Below are positions 54,404-63,407 of a stretch of 64,000 bases of DNA, one piece after another. The position numbers and the translations under genes were made by a program. The notes under the pieces were generated by a model, which was not told where the DNA came from, did no database searches, and was given only the letters and a program-made list of their open reading frames with translations. Source of the DNA: Hydrogenovibrio sp. JE_KL2. GTDB taxonomy: Bacteria; Pseudomonadota; Gammaproteobacteria; Thiomicrospirales; Thiomicrospiraceae. The DNA is taken from contig NZ_WBJR01000001.1 in assembly GCF_009296185.1 (NCBI RefSeq), positions 558,001 through 622,000 on the forward strand. Direction: 5' to 3'. Position 1 is the stretch's first letter; every line of letters begins with the position of its first letter.

Positions 54404-54422
54404 CCCCAACCTGGCAGATTTT
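54404..54422 (-). repeat. Dispersed 19-bp motif copy 11, upstream of ppsA
   Basis: Perfect AAAATCTGCCAGGTTGGGG on the minus strand, in the 168-bp gap between the SDR gene and ppsA. Confidence 0.9.
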
Positions 54423-54453
54423 GGAAGGGAGGATTGGCTTGTTGCTTTGCGAC

Positions 54454-55176
54454 TTAATCGGTCGACTGAGCCGCTTCGTCGTTGAGCTTGTTGATGTCTT
54501 CCGAGTGCAGGCCTTCTAGAACAATTTGCAACAAGTGACTTGCCATGGCTTCAGCAGTAGGGAGCAGGGTAGGATCCTCACTCGGGAATTGTCTACTGCG
54601 TGTCGCAGACTGGAAAGCACCCAGTTTGGCATTGTAAAAATCAATATTGGCAGATGGGTTTTCAAATGCGGTGGTAACCATCAACTGTTCCAGTCCGGCT
54701 TTGGCAACACCGTAAGCGCCGTAATAAGCAGGGTGGCTTTCAGTACCCTGATCAAGAATGGCGACTAATTGACTGGTTGTCTCGCCGTTTTTCATCAGTG
54801 GCAAACATTGCTGTATCAGATGAAAGTTAGCGTTTAGGTTGGTGTGCAGGACTTCGTACCATTGCTTGTAATCGAAGAATTCAATTGGCGTAAAAGCTGG
54901 CAGAATAGCGGCATTCAGGAAAACACCGTCAAGTTGACCATATTCGCTACGTAACGTTTCTTGCAACTGGGCGTAGTGGTCGATGTTCGCACCCAATAAA
55001 TCCATAGGAAACAACGCGGGTTCACAATTACTCTTAGCGGCTAGTTCGTCATAAATCAGATTTAAAGCTTCAAGATCTTTGTCTAACAAAATCAAGTTGT
55101 TATTATTGTTTGCTAAACCTAAAGCGAGCGCGCGACCGAGTCCTTGTGCCGCGCCAGTGATTAAGTAAGTGCTCAT
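54454..55176 (-). CDS. Short-chain dehydrogenase/reductase, YciK-like
   Basis: The 240-residue protein has the Rossmann start TYLITGAAQGLGRALALGLA, an NAA motif (GVFLNAAILP) and the YxxxK pair (GAYGVAKAG). The catalytic Ser expected about 13 residues before Tyr is replaced: that stretch reads LDQGTESH. Activity may therefore be altered, or a nearby Thr/Ser may substitute. In Pseudomonas a similar gene follows ubiG and mupP, the same order as here, but its substrate is not known to me. The gap to the phosphatase gene is 30 bp, so it is likely the last gene of that transcript. Confidence 0.8.
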   Translation of the reverse strand: MSTYLITGAAQGLGRALALGLANNNNNLILLDKDLEALNLIYDELAAKSNCEPALFPMDLLGANIDHYAQLQETLRSEYGQLDGVFLNAAILPAFTPIEFFDYKQWYEVLHTNLNANFHLIQQCLPLMKNGETTSQLVAILDQGTESHPAYYGAYGVAKAGLEQLMVTTAFENPSANIDFYNAKLGAFQSATRSRQFPSEDPTLLPTAEAMASHLLQIVLEGLHSEDINKLNDEAAQSTD

Positions 55177-55206
55177 GGTTTTGTTTCCTTGGTGTTTGTT
55201 TTGTGG

Positions 55207-55866
55207 CTATTTTAGCTGATTGATGAATTCGCTGATTTCAAAAGGCGTGTCGAAGAAGAAATCCGCTGGCCAGTCACCGTCTGTTGCCGACTCCGGCAAG
55301 TAGCCGAATAGAGCGGCACCTGTTTTCATCCCAGCATTGATACCCGCTTCGATGTCACGAGGGTGGTCGCCAATGTAAATGCATTTTGTCGGTTCGATGC
55401 CACATTCTTCGGCGGCTTTGAACATTGGTTCGGCATTGGGTTTGCGTACGGGCAGGGTGTCGCCAGAGATGACAGTTAATGGCGTAGCAGGAAAGTGTAT
55501 TTCCGAAAGGAGTTTTTCAGTCAACCAACCGGGTTTGTTGGTGACAATCCCCCATGGTATTTTCTTTTTATTAATCAGGGCTAAACCACGCTCAAGTCCA
55601 GGAAAAATACGGGTGTGGTGGTTGATGTTATCAAAGTACACTTGCAGAAAATATTGGCGTTTTTCTTCCAGCGCGTCACCTTCCAAATCTGGAAATGCAA
55701 GCTTGGTCATGGCTAGGCCGCCTTGAGAAACGGTTTTGCGTATATCTTGGTAGCGCAAATGCGGGGCATTGAAATGTTTACAGGTACGGTTCAGGGCGTA
55801 GGCAAAATCGTAGGAAGTGTCCAGTAGTGTGCCGTCCAAATCAAAAAGAATGCAGTCGATGCTCAT
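55207..55866 (-). CDS. mupP: HAD phosphatase, MupP/Gph type
   Basis: The 219-residue HAD-superfamily hydrolase has the nucleophile motif FDLDGTLLDTSYDFAYALN, motif II IVTNKP and motif III/IV KCIYIGDHPRDIEAGINAG, with a helical cap. Sequence alone gives phosphoglycolate phosphatase (Gph) or N-acetylmuramic acid 6-phosphate phosphatase (MupP). I prefer MupP because the order ubiG-phosphatase-SDR near gyrA matches Pseudomonas, where this gene was shown to act in peptidoglycan recycling. An autotroph with RuBisCO would also need Gph, so the alternative is real. Located 36 bp after ubiG. Confidence 0.75.
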   Translation of the reverse strand: MSIDCILFDLDGTLLDTSYDFAYALNRTCKHFNAPHLRYQDIRKTVSQGGLAMTKLAFPDLEGDALEEKRQYFLQVYFDNINHHTRIFPGLERGLALINKKKIPWGIVTNKPGWLTEKLLSEIHFPATPLTVISGDTLPVRKPNAEPMFKAAEECGIEPTKCIYIGDHPRDIEAGINAGMKTGAALFGYLPESATDGDWPADFFFDTPFEISEFINQLK

Positions 55867-55902
55867 AGTGACCTTATTAGTATAAATGTAGTAGTGTTTT
55901 TG

Positions 55903-56607
55903 TCAGTTTTTTTGGTACGCCAATAGGTAGTTGACGTCTAGTTTGTCTGACAGACCATATTGGTTGAGTACGGGGTTAAAGTCGATTCCCGCACCATCAA
56001 CTAATTGCAAACCAGCTTGACGAGCCATTGCATCCAGCTCAGAAGGTTTGATGAATTTGTCATAGGTATGGGTGCCTTTCGGTACCAGATTCAACAGATT
56101 TTCCGCGGCTAAAATCCCGAGTAGATAGGCTTTGTAATTGCGGTTCAAGGTAGAGAAGAACACCCAACCGTTAGGTTTGACACAATCCGCAGCAGCTTTA
56201 ATGATGGAAGCCGGATCTGGAACATGTTCCAGCATTTCCATACAGGTCACGACATCATAATGTTCAGGATGGGCTTTTGCGTGTGCTTCAGCGGCAATGC
56301 ACTGATAGTCAATACTCAACTCGGATTCCAAACTGTGTAGCTTGGCAACGGTAAGAACCTCTTCGGCTAAATCAATACCCGTTGTTTTCGCGCCTGCTTC
56401 TGCCAAAGACTCAGATAGAATTCCGCCGCCGCAGCCAATATCCAGCGCCGTTTTGCCTTGTAAAGGGGTGTGAGACTCAATGAACTCAACACGAAAAGGA
56501 TTGATGGTGTGCAACGCACCGAATTCACCTTCTTTATCCCACCAGGTATGGGCAAACTGGTTGAAGTTATTGAGTTCGGCTTGATCTGCGTTTGAATGGT
56601 CGGACAT
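55903..56607 (-). CDS. ubiG: Ubiquinone biosynthesis O-methyltransferase UbiG
   Basis: From the ATG at 56607 (MSDHSNADQAELNNF) the protein has 234 residues; an in-frame ATG at 56622 would add five. It shows the UbiG-specific FAHTWWDKEGEFGALHTINPFRVEFI segment, SAM motif I ALDIGCGGGILSESLAEAGA, and CMEMLEHVPDP. It performs both O-methylations in ubiquinone synthesis. It leads a minus-strand run with the phosphatase and SDR genes. The quinone it helps make is the presumed acceptor for the SQR encoded at 30587. Confidence 0.95.
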   Translation of the reverse strand: MSDHSNADQAELNNFNQFAHTWWDKEGEFGALHTINPFRVEFIESHTPLQGKTALDIGCGGGILSESLAEAGAKTTGIDLAEEVLTVAKLHSLESELSIDYQCIAAEAHAKAHPEHYDVVTCMEMLEHVPDPASIIKAAADCVKPNGWVFFSTLNRNYKAYLLGILAAENLLNLVPKGTHTYDKFIKPSELDAMARQAGLQLVDGAGIDFNPVLNQYGLSDKLDVNYLLAYQKN

Positions 56608-56697
56608 AGTTTTCAATATCATTAATCTTAGTTGCCTTGAATTATAAACAACTTCAACCGGGCTTGTGGCATGACTTTGTTTTTCATGGCTGGATTG

Positions 56698-57726
56698 TCA
56701 GTCGCCAAAGCGTGTTGCTTGAAAGCTGTTAAGTAAATAATGCATGAGATAACAGAAGACGAGTGTGCCAACGATAGCGACCATGATGCTGCTAACACGG
56801 TAAAAAGAGGTAAAGACTAGATCATTTTGCGGTGTAAGGTAAAGACCAAATAATACTGCTAAGGTTGTCATAGCACTAAAACCTGCACCCGAGCTGACAC
56901 CTTCCTTGACGTGTGTTTGGCAGAACAGAAAAGTCCCTATCCAAAGAGCTAATATGACAAGAATTAATTCACTGGTCCAGTCTTGTAAGATAACTTGTAT
57001 CAAAAGCGCATAGATGACACCAAGAGTTGCGCCCATTGCGCGCTTACGAGCGTAATCCATGCTGCCGTGCCAGTGCATAGGAAAGAGCAGTAAGATGGTT
57101 GTGACTTGTGCGGAAAGTGAGTCGTGCAAATCAAATACCTGAAACACCACGAAAGATAGGGTTGCGACACTGGCACCCATTAAGGCTTCATGTCGAACGC
57201 GATGGGGCTGCTTCTCTGGTGGCGTTCGTTTTGGCGGTGGTTCAAGGTCTGGAATGAGAGCCGTCACTGCATAAGCGATGAGTACCGAGAGGATGCCTGC
57301 GCCAAAATTGGTGAATATCATATCGTTGATGTCTGTATTGGCATAGCTGGCGAAATGCAGCATGATACTCAAGGTCAAAACACCATTGGCACCAAACAAA
57401 AACAGACTGCCACGAGACATGGCGATAAAGCGATAAAGAAAGAGCACAAACACCACAGGAATCATAATCCCCGGGTGTGTGCCAAATAGACCGCCAAGGA
57501 TACCAAGTTCAATGCCGCTGATTGCAGAGGACGCCAATAGCTGCTTTGCGGCATGAGCGTTCATCTCGGGAACCAAGCCCAACAGAAGAATAGGGAAAAT
57601 GGTGAAGAACACGCCATAATCCCAGTTCATTAATTTGCACATGGTGAAGCCGAGCGTTGCGCCTAACCCGACGCGAATGCTCCGTCTTAAGCCGTTTTCA
57701 CTCAGTGCAACATGGTTTAGTATCAT
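56698..57726 (-). CDS. DUF2955 membrane transporter component
   Basis: I start at the ATG at 57726 (MILNHVALSENGLRRS), giving 342 residues; an earlier in-frame ATG at 57795 would overlap the upstream gene. There are about ten hydrophobic helices in two similar halves, each beginning with a basic segment before a glycine-containing helix (RRSIRVGLGATLGFTMCKLMNWDYG and RVRHEALMGASVATLSFVVF). The protein resembles the DUF2955/FUSC-like group, which pairs with HlyD-type adaptors in aromatic-acid or drug efflux. It is third in the marR-hlyD-DUF2955 operon, 19 bp after the adaptor gene. Confidence 0.8.
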   Translation of the reverse strand: MILNHVALSENGLRRSIRVGLGATLGFTMCKLMNWDYGVFFTIFPILLLGLVPEMNAHAAKQLLASSAISGIELGILGGLFGTHPGIMIPVVFVLFLYRFIAMSRGSLFLFGANGVLTLSIMLHFASYANTDINDMIFTNFGAGILSVLIAYAVTALIPDLEPPPKRTPPEKQPHRVRHEALMGASVATLSFVVFQVFDLHDSLSAQVTTILLLFPMHWHGSMDYARKRAMGATLGVIYALLIQVILQDWTSELILVILALWIGTFLFCQTHVKEGVSSGAGFSAMTTLAVLFGLYLTPQNDLVFTSFYRVSSIMVAIVGTLVFCYLMHYLLNSFQATRFGD

Positions 57727-57745
57727 CTGAAATCTCGGTAAATTC

Positions 57746-58804
57746 TCAGTAAATATAGTGCAACAGGCTGATGGTTTTGATTTGCAATTTGGCAAGGAAA
57801 CGGTAGATGCTATTTTGCGGTATCAATTGCACAGTAGCTAACGAGCCGGTTGCCAGTAATGGAAAGTCTTTTGATTGCAGTGATAAATGCAGGCGCATTC
57901 TTTGTGCATCACGAATCCAACGGTCAGATTTTATGGGGGTCGCTAGACTGCCGTTGGCATCAAATTGCCCCGTGCTCACGCCGGCATCTCGACTGGTTAC
58001 TTGAGCCAGAAAAAGTTTACCCGGATCAGCATCGAAGGTGACCCAAGCTTGAGTTTGGTTGTTGACACCTCGAAGACTTTTTTCACGGAAGTCCGCAATG
58101 ATGTCGAGCTTGTCGGACACGATTGCAAGTACAGGTTGATCGGTAGCTGCGACACTGCCATCCATCAGTTGTAGATTGGTGACGACACCATCTTCCTGAG
58201 CACGTACTTTGGTGTAGCTAAGATTAAGCTCAGCTTGTTGTTCTTGGTTGCGAGCCTGGAGTAATTTAAGGTTGTTGTTGCCGGTATTGCCTCTGGCAGC
58301 AATAAGCTTTGCCAGTTGTGCTTTGGAAGCAGAAAGGGTGGCTTCTGCGGTCTGCACATCAGTGGTGGCTTGATCTCTCAATTGACGAGACACGCCGTTA
58401 CTGGCATAAAGAGCACTCAGGCGTTTTGCATCTCGTCGCTTTTGCGCCAGCTCTGCTTCGTTTGCATGAATTTCGGCTGTGGCAGCTTTAATAGAGGCGT
58501 CTAGCTCAGCATTGTTTTGCATTGCTTCATCCAATGACAGTTTTGCTTTTTCAAGGGCAAGTTTGTATGGCGCGTCATCAAGCGTGAATAGGATGTCGCC
58601 TTGTTTGACGTGTTGGTTGTTGTGCACAAGCACTTCGGTCACTCTTCCGCTAACCTGTGGCGCCATTTTAACCACCGTTCTAGTTGCCATGGATTGGGTG
58701 GTTAAGGGCATTTTCAAATCTGCAAGCATGAAATAGACGAGAATTGCGACAAAGAGCAGCATTGAAAATTTGATTAATCGTGCGAATTGTTGATCAGGCG
58801 TCAT
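57746..58804 (-). CDS. HlyD/EmrA-family membrane fusion protein
   Basis: The 352-residue adaptor has one N-terminal helix (~12-30, FSMLLFVAILVYFMLADL). Then comes the first lipoyl half-motif MAPQVSGRVTEVLVHNNQHVKQGDILFTLDD, a long alpha-hairpin (~85-190), the second half-motif YTKVRAQEDGVVTNLQLMDGS, and a beta-barrel region. Such proteins bridge an inner membrane transporter and an outer membrane channel. Gene order (marR, adaptor, then an integral membrane partner) is like emrRAB, except that the pump is a DUF2955 protein rather than an MFS transporter. Confidence 0.9.
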   Translation of the reverse strand: MTPDQQFARLIKFSMLLFVAILVYFMLADLKMPLTTQSMATRTVVKMAPQVSGRVTEVLVHNNQHVKQGDILFTLDDAPYKLALEKAKLSLDEAMQNNAELDASIKAATAEIHANEAELAQKRRDAKRLSALYASNGVSRQLRDQATTDVQTAEATLSASKAQLAKLIAARGNTGNNNLKLLQARNQEQQAELNLSYTKVRAQEDGVVTNLQLMDGSVAATDQPVLAIVSDKLDIIADFREKSLRGVNNQTQAWVTFDADPGKLFLAQVTSRDAGVSTGQFDANGSLATPIKSDRWIRDAQRMRLHLSLQSKDFPLLATGSLATVQLIPQNSIYRFLAKLQIKTISLLHYIY

Positions 58805-58832
58805 CTCTTTTCTCTCTGTGACTGTATTTATT

Positions 58833-59312
58833 TTATGGTTCTTGGATTTCCGATGTCAGTTTGTCATGTATGTTGGTGGCGATGCGTTCCATTACCGAAT
58901 CAAATAATGTCAATTCTTCAGGTGTGATACCAGCAAGTAACTCTGTGCGAACCTGAACGATGCGGGCTTCCATTTGTCGAATGATGGCAATACCTTCTGG
59001 CGTTAAGTTCACCAGTCTTACCCGCTTGTCCTCTTTACAAGTATGTCGCTGAATTAAACCGTGTTCTTCCAGCTGACCAAGCGTACGCATGAGTGATGCA
59101 AGTTCGATTTCCAACGCATCCGCTAAATGTTTCTGGCTAGTGTTATCTCCCATACGCCAAAGTTTCCACATGGCGGTCCAGCGAGGGTGGGTTAGGCCTA
59201 ATGGTAAAAGCTCTGCATCGACGATAACGCGCCATTGTCGATGTAGTCGGCCGAGCTTTTCTACCAGTGAGGTGTGGTTTGATTGTGTGATGTATTTTTT
59301 CATGGCATTCAT
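58833..59312 (-). CDS. MarR/SlyA-family transcriptional regulator
   Basis: I start at the ATG at 59312 (MNAMKKYITQSNHTS), giving 159 residues; the ATG at 59303 is also possible. The open frame reaching 59375 runs through the promoter and is not used. The winged helix is clear: NTSQKHLADALEIELASLMRTLGQLEEHGLIQRHTCKEDKRVRLVNLTPEG, with the wing DKRVR. Family members are dimers that repress efflux genes and release DNA on binding small phenolic ligands. Two palindromes that fit a MarR dimer overlap its promoter, so autoregulation of the whole operon is likely. Confidence 0.92.
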   Translation of the reverse strand: MNAMKKYITQSNHTSLVEKLGRLHRQWRVIVDAELLPLGLTHPRWTAMWKLWRMGDNTSQKHLADALEIELASLMRTLGQLEEHGLIQRHTCKEDKRVRLVNLTPEGIAIIRQMEARIVQVRTELLAGITPEELTLFDSVMERIATNIHDKLTSEIQEP

Positions 59313-59326
59313 TTTAGTTAAATTAT

Positions 59327-59338
59327 TTAGCGTGCTAA
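59327..59338. promoter_or_regulatory. MarR operator, promoter-proximal copy
   Basis: TTAGCGTGCTAA, followed by AGTAA like the second copy. It lies between the -10 element and the marR start. Palindromic except for the central base pair. Confidence 0.8.
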
Positions 59339-59347
59339 GTAATAAAT

Positions 59348-59375
59348 AGTTTAGCATGCTAAGTAAGTTTGTCAA
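59348..59375 (-). promoter_or_regulatory. Promoter of the marR-efflux operon
   Basis: On the minus strand, -35 TTGACA (59370-59375) and -10 TAAACT (59348-59353) with a 16-bp spacer. The distal operator occupies the spacer and touches the -10. Confidence 0.7.
59351..59362. promoter_or_regulatory. MarR operator, distal copy
   Basis: TTAGCATGCTAA, a perfect 12-bp palindrome, 24 bp centre-to-centre from the other copy, so the two lie on nearly the same face of the helix. Confidence 0.82.
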
Positions 59376-59570
59376 ATAATAATAGTGCTATTGAAAATAG
59401 ATATTAAGGGAGGATGGTTTGTAGGGCGGGGGTTAAAAATGCCTTGCAATGAATTCAGAAAAATGGATGAGATTACAAAATTAACTGAAACTTAACAAAA
59501 CACACTCTAAACGCGATTTTTTGGTTATAATCTTTGGCTAATTTCAACTCAATATAAGTCGATTTTTTAT

Positions 59571-62189
59571 ATGTCAGATTTTGCAAGAGAAATCCTTCCC
59601 ATCTCGCTTGAAGATGAAATGAAGCAATCCTATTTGAGTTATGCCATGAGCGTTATCATCGGTCGTGCGTTGCCCGATGTTCGAGATGGATTGAAACCCG
59701 TTCACAGACGTGTGCTTTACGCCATGAACGAATTGGGTAATGGTTGGAATAGGTCATATAAGAAATCGGCTCGTATCGTCGGGGATGTAATCGGTAAATA
59801 CCACCCTCATGGTGATACGGCTGTTTACGACACGATTGTTCGTATGGCACAGCCTTTCTCTTTGCGCTACATGCTGGTAGACGGTCAAGGGAACTTCGGT
59901 TCGATTGATGGTGATGCGCCAGCTGCAATGCGTTATACGGAAGTGCGTATGGCGAAAATCGCCCATGAGCTGCTAGCGGACCTTGATAAAGAAACTGTCG
60001 ATTTCTCACCTAACTACGACGGTTCTGAGTCAGAGCCAAATGTTTTGCCAACGCGTATTCCAAATCTTTTGGTAAACGGTTCATCAGGTATCGCCGTAGG
60101 TATGGCAACAAACATCCCTCCGCATAACTTGACTGAAACGGTCAATGCCTGTGTTGCTTTGATTGATAACCCGGATTTAACGATTGATGACTTGATGGAA
60201 TACCTTCCTGGGCCAGATTTCCCGACACAAGGGATTATCAATGGTACACGCGGTATTCGTGAAGCTTATGAGACAGGTCGTGGTCGTGTGCAGATTCGTG
60301 CTAAAACGGCTATTGAAACTGACAAGTCCGGTAAAACATCCATTATCGTTAATGAAATCCCTTACCAGGTAAACAAAGCCAAACTGATTGAGCGCATTGC
60401 AGAGCTGGTAAAAGAGAAGAAAATTGAAGGGATTTCTGGATTACGTGATGAGTCTGATAAAGACGGGATGCGTATCGTTATTGAGATTCGTCGAAACGAA
60501 GTGCCTGAAGTCATTATCAACAACCTGTACAAACAGACTGCAATGCAGACAGTGTTTGGTATCAATATGGTTGCTCTGATTGATGGTCAGCCAAAACTAT
60601 TGAACTTGCGCCAGATTCTTGATGCGTTTATCAAACATCGTCGCGAAGTGGTTACACGACGTACTATCTACGATTTACGTAAAGCACGTGAAAAAGCCCA
60701 CTTATTGGAAGGCTTGACCGTTGCGTTGAACAACATTGATGAAATGATCGAGTTGATTAAGTCATCTGCTAGCCCTGCGGTGGCAAAAGAGCGCATGCTA
60801 GAGCGTGATTGGCCAGTTGGCAACGTTGAGCAACTGCTAGAAAAAGTAGATTTGAATGACGTGAGACCAGAAGACCTTGAACCTGGTTATGGTGCCGCTG
60901 GTGGTATTTACAAGTTATCACCTGTTCAGGCTCAAGCGATTTTGGAAATGCGCCTACATCGTTTGACAGGATTAGAGCAAGACAAAATCATTGAAGAATA
61001 CAGAGAGCTTGTTGAGAAGATTGCCGAATTCTTGGATATTTTGAGAAATTCTGACCGCCTAACAGAAGTGGTTCGCAATGAATTGTTGGAAGTGATTGAC
61101 AGTTTTGGTGACGGACGACGTACTGAAATTGACTACAACTACCAAGATTTGGATGCGGAAGATTTGATTGCTGTTGAAGATCGAATCGTCACCTTGTCTC
61201 AAGATGGTTACATCAAAACACAGCCATTGTCTGATTATCAGGCACAAAGACGTGGCGGTCGTGGTAAGTCTGCAACGCAGATGAAAGAAGATGATGAAGT
61301 CGGTCAATTGTTGGTTGCGAGCACGCATGACATGTTGCTGTGTTTCTCGAACAGAGGTCGATTGTATTGGCAGAAGACATGGCAGTTGCCGTTGGCAAGC
61401 CGTGGTTCAAAAGGTAAGCCTATCGTAAACGTTTTCCCGCTGGAAGAAAACGAGTACATCACGTCTATTTTGCCGGTTTCAGAGTTTGTTGAAGACAAGT
61501 TTGTTTTTATGGCAACAAAGACATCTGTCGTGAAGCGTGTTGCATTGACTGATTTCTCCCGTCCTCGTGCAAACGGTATTATTGCCGTTGACCTATTGGA
61601 AGGGGATGAACTGGTCGGTACCGCATTGACCAATGGTTCGCAGGAAATCATGCTGTTCAGTGATATTGGTAAGGCAATTCGTTTTGACGAGAACGATGTT
61701 CGTGTCATGGGGCGTCAAGCTCGCGGTGTTCGAGGCATGAAGCTAAAAGATGGCATGAGTGTCATCAGTATGCAAGTTGCCGAGCCGGACACTTTGATTT
61801 TGACCGCAACCGAAAACGGTTTCGGGAAATGTACGCCAGTGGAAGATTACTCAACCATCAACCGTGGTGGGCAAGGGGTTATCTCCATCAAGACTTCCGA
61901 TCGTAATGGTAATGTCGTTTCCGCGGTATCCGTCAAACCTGAGCAAGAAGTGGTGCTTATTACCAATAAAGGGACACTGGTTCGCACCAGAGTATCTGAG
62001 ATTTCGGTTGTTGGTCGAAACACCCAAGGTGTTAAATTGATCAATGTCGGTAAAGGTGAGTGGGTCGTTGGTCTAGCCGTGGTTGATGTCAATGATGAAA
62101 TCGACGAGGAAGGTTTGGAAGAAGGGGAAGTAGAAGCTGTTTCATCCGAAACACCAATCTCTGACGACACACCCGAAAGTGAAGAATAA
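59571..62189 (+). CDS. gyrA: DNA gyrase subunit A
   Basis: The 872-residue protein has the catalytic Tyr122 ([10 protein letters not shown]), the quinolone-contact helix [13 protein letters not shown] with Thr83 and Asp87, and the GyrA box QRRGGRG in the C-terminal wrapping domain, which separates it from ParC. The acidic tail ([17 protein letters not shown]) is usual for gammaproteobacterial GyrA. It introduces negative supercoils together with GyrB. A TATAAT lies 45 bp before the start. It is followed by serC and pheA, as in Pseudomonas, but a terminator separates gyrA from serC. Confidence 0.98.
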   Translation: MSDFAREILPISLEDEMKQSYLSYAMSVIIGRALPDVRDGLKPVHRRVLYAMNELGNGWNRSYKKSARIVGDVIGKYHPHGDTAVYDTIVRMAQPFSLRYMLVDGQGNFGSIDGDAPAAMRYTEVRMAKIAHELLADLDKETVDFSPNYDGSESEPNVLPTRIPNLLVNGSSGIAVGMATNIPPHNLTETVNACVALIDNPDLTIDDLMEYLPGPDFPTQGIINGTRGIREAYETGRGRVQIRAKTAIETDKSGKTSIIVNEIPYQVNKAKLIERIAELVKEKKIEGISGLRDESDKDGMRIVIEIRRNEVPEVIINNLYKQTAMQTVFGINMVALIDGQPKLLNLRQILDAFIKHRREVVTRRTIYDLRKAREKAHLLEGLTVALNNIDEMIELIKSSASPAVAKERMLERDWPVGNVEQLLEKVDLNDVRPEDLEPGYGAAGGIYKLSPVQAQAILEMRLHRLTGLEQDKIIEEYRELVEKIAEFLDILRNSDRLTEVVRNELLEVIDSFGDGRRTEIDYNYQDLDAEDLIAVEDRIVTLSQDGYIKTQPLSDYQAQRRGGRGKSATQMKEDDEVGQLLVASTHDMLLCFSNRGRLYWQKTWQLPLASRGSKGKPIVNVFPLEENEYITSILPVSEFVEDKFVFMATKTSVVKRVALTDFSRPRANGIIAVDLLEGDELVGTALTNGSQEIMLFSDIGKAIRFDENDVRVMGRQARGVRGMKLKDGMSVISMQVAEPDTLILTATENGFGKCTPVEDYSTINRGGQGVISIKTSDRNGNVVSAVSVKPEQEVVLITNKGTLVRTRVSEISVVGRNTQGVKLINVGKGEWVVGLAVVDVNDEIDEEGLEEGEVEAVSSETPISDDTPESEE

Positions 62190-62207
62190 TTAAAAGACCA
62201 CACCAAG

Positions 62208-62236
62208 ACAGGCGCCGCATTAGCGCCTGTTTTTGG
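62208..62236 (+). terminator. Intrinsic terminator of gyrA
   Basis: ACAGGCGC (62208-62215) pairs with GCGCCTGT (62223-62230) around a 7-nt loop, followed by TTTT. Confidence 0.9.
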
Positions 62237-62311
62237 TTGTTGATATCCGAACGCTAACTTAATACGTTTACACTTCGCTATTCAAAATTTTTTATAGGAA
62301 ACACGCAATAA

Positions 62312-63376
62312 ATGAGAGCATTTAACTTTAGCGCTGGGCCAGCGATGCTGCCAGAAGAGGTTATGAGAAAAGCGCAAACAGAGTTCTTGGATTGGAAGAA
62401 TACTGGTATGTCGGTTATGGAAGTCAGCCATAGAAGCAAGGAATTTATGGAACTGGCACATAAAATGGAAGCCGATTTGCGTGAAGTGATGCATATTCCT
62501 GACAACTACAAAGTCTTGTTTGTTCATGGTGGAGCCTCGCTACAGTTTACGGCGATTCCAATGAATTTGACGCAGGAGGGTGACACCGTTGATTACATCA
62601 ATACCGGTGTCTGGTCTGCAAAAGCGATTAAGGAAGCGTCTCGTTATGTGAATGTCAATGAAGTGGCGACCTCTGAAACTTCTATTCCAAGTTTTGATGA
62701 CATAAGTTTCAGTAAAGACGCCAAATACATTCATATTTGCCAGAATGAAACCATCACAGGGGTTGAATATCAATCACTACCGAAAACAGACAAGATTATT
62801 GTTGCTGATTTCTCATCAACCATCTTATCGCGACCAATTAATGTTTCGGATTTCGGTGTTATTTACGCGGGCGCCCAAAAGAACATTGGGCCAGCCGGTT
62901 TAGCGATCGTTATCGTTAGAGAAGATTTGATTGGTAATGCGCGCTCAGATACGCCAACATTGATGAATTGGCAGACCTATAACGATAACGAATCTATGTT
63001 TAACACACCATCCACTTATGCGTGGTATTTGGCCAGTCTTGTGTTTGAGTGGATCAAAGACCAAGGCGGTGTTGAGAAGATGGCTGAAATTAATCAGCGC
63101 AAAGCGAATAAGCTTTATGAGTTAGTTGATGCTTCTGACTTTTACTATAACGAAATCGAGCCTTCAGTACGTTCTTGGATGAACGTAACTTTTAAGCTTA
63201 AAAACCCAGACTTGGATACCTTGTTTTTGGAAGAATCCAAAAAGGCTGGCTTGTTAAGTCTGAAAGGGCATAAAGTTTACGGCGGTATGAGAGCGAGTAT
63301 CTACAACGCTATGCCTGAAGCTGGAATTGATGCGCTTGTAGCATTCATGAAAGATTTTGAAGAGAAACACGCGTAA
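62312..63376 (+). CDS. serC: Phosphoserine aminotransferase
   Basis: The 354-residue PLP enzyme begins with the family start MRAFNFSAGPAMLPEEVMRKAQ. It contains VLFVHGGASLQFTAIPMNL, ADFSSTILSRPINVSDFGVIYAGAQKNIGPAGLAIVIVREDLIG with the PLP Lys in AQKN, and the C-terminal HKVYGGMRASIYNAMP. It makes 3-phosphoserine for serine synthesis and also serves pyridoxal phosphate synthesis. It lies 31 bp before pheA, so the two are probably co-transcribed. Confidence 0.98.
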   Translation: MRAFNFSAGPAMLPEEVMRKAQTEFLDWKNTGMSVMEVSHRSKEFMELAHKMEADLREVMHIPDNYKVLFVHGGASLQFTAIPMNLTQEGDTVDYINTGVWSAKAIKEASRYVNVNEVATSETSIPSFDDISFSKDAKYIHICQNETITGVEYQSLPKTDKIIVADFSSTILSRPINVSDFGVIYAGAQKNIGPAGLAIVIVREDLIGNARSDTPTLMNWQTYNDNESMFNTPSTYAWYLASLVFEWIKDQGGVEKMAEINQRKANKLYELVDASDFYYNEIEPSVRSWMNVTFKLKNPDLDTLFLEESKKAGLLSLKGHKVYGGMRASIYNAMPEAGIDALVAFMKDFEEKHA

Positions 63377-63407
63377 CCCAGATTAAATAGAGAAACGAAT
63401 CGGATAT

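Noticed and set aside
59313-59375. N-terminal extension of the MarR regulator
   Set aside because: It would translate the operators and promoter; the start at 59312 or 59303 fits the family.
59811-59831. GyrA Thr83 as a quinolone-resistance mutation
   Set aside because: Thr at this position is the natural residue in several wild-type gammaproteobacteria, so it is not evidence of acquired resistance.
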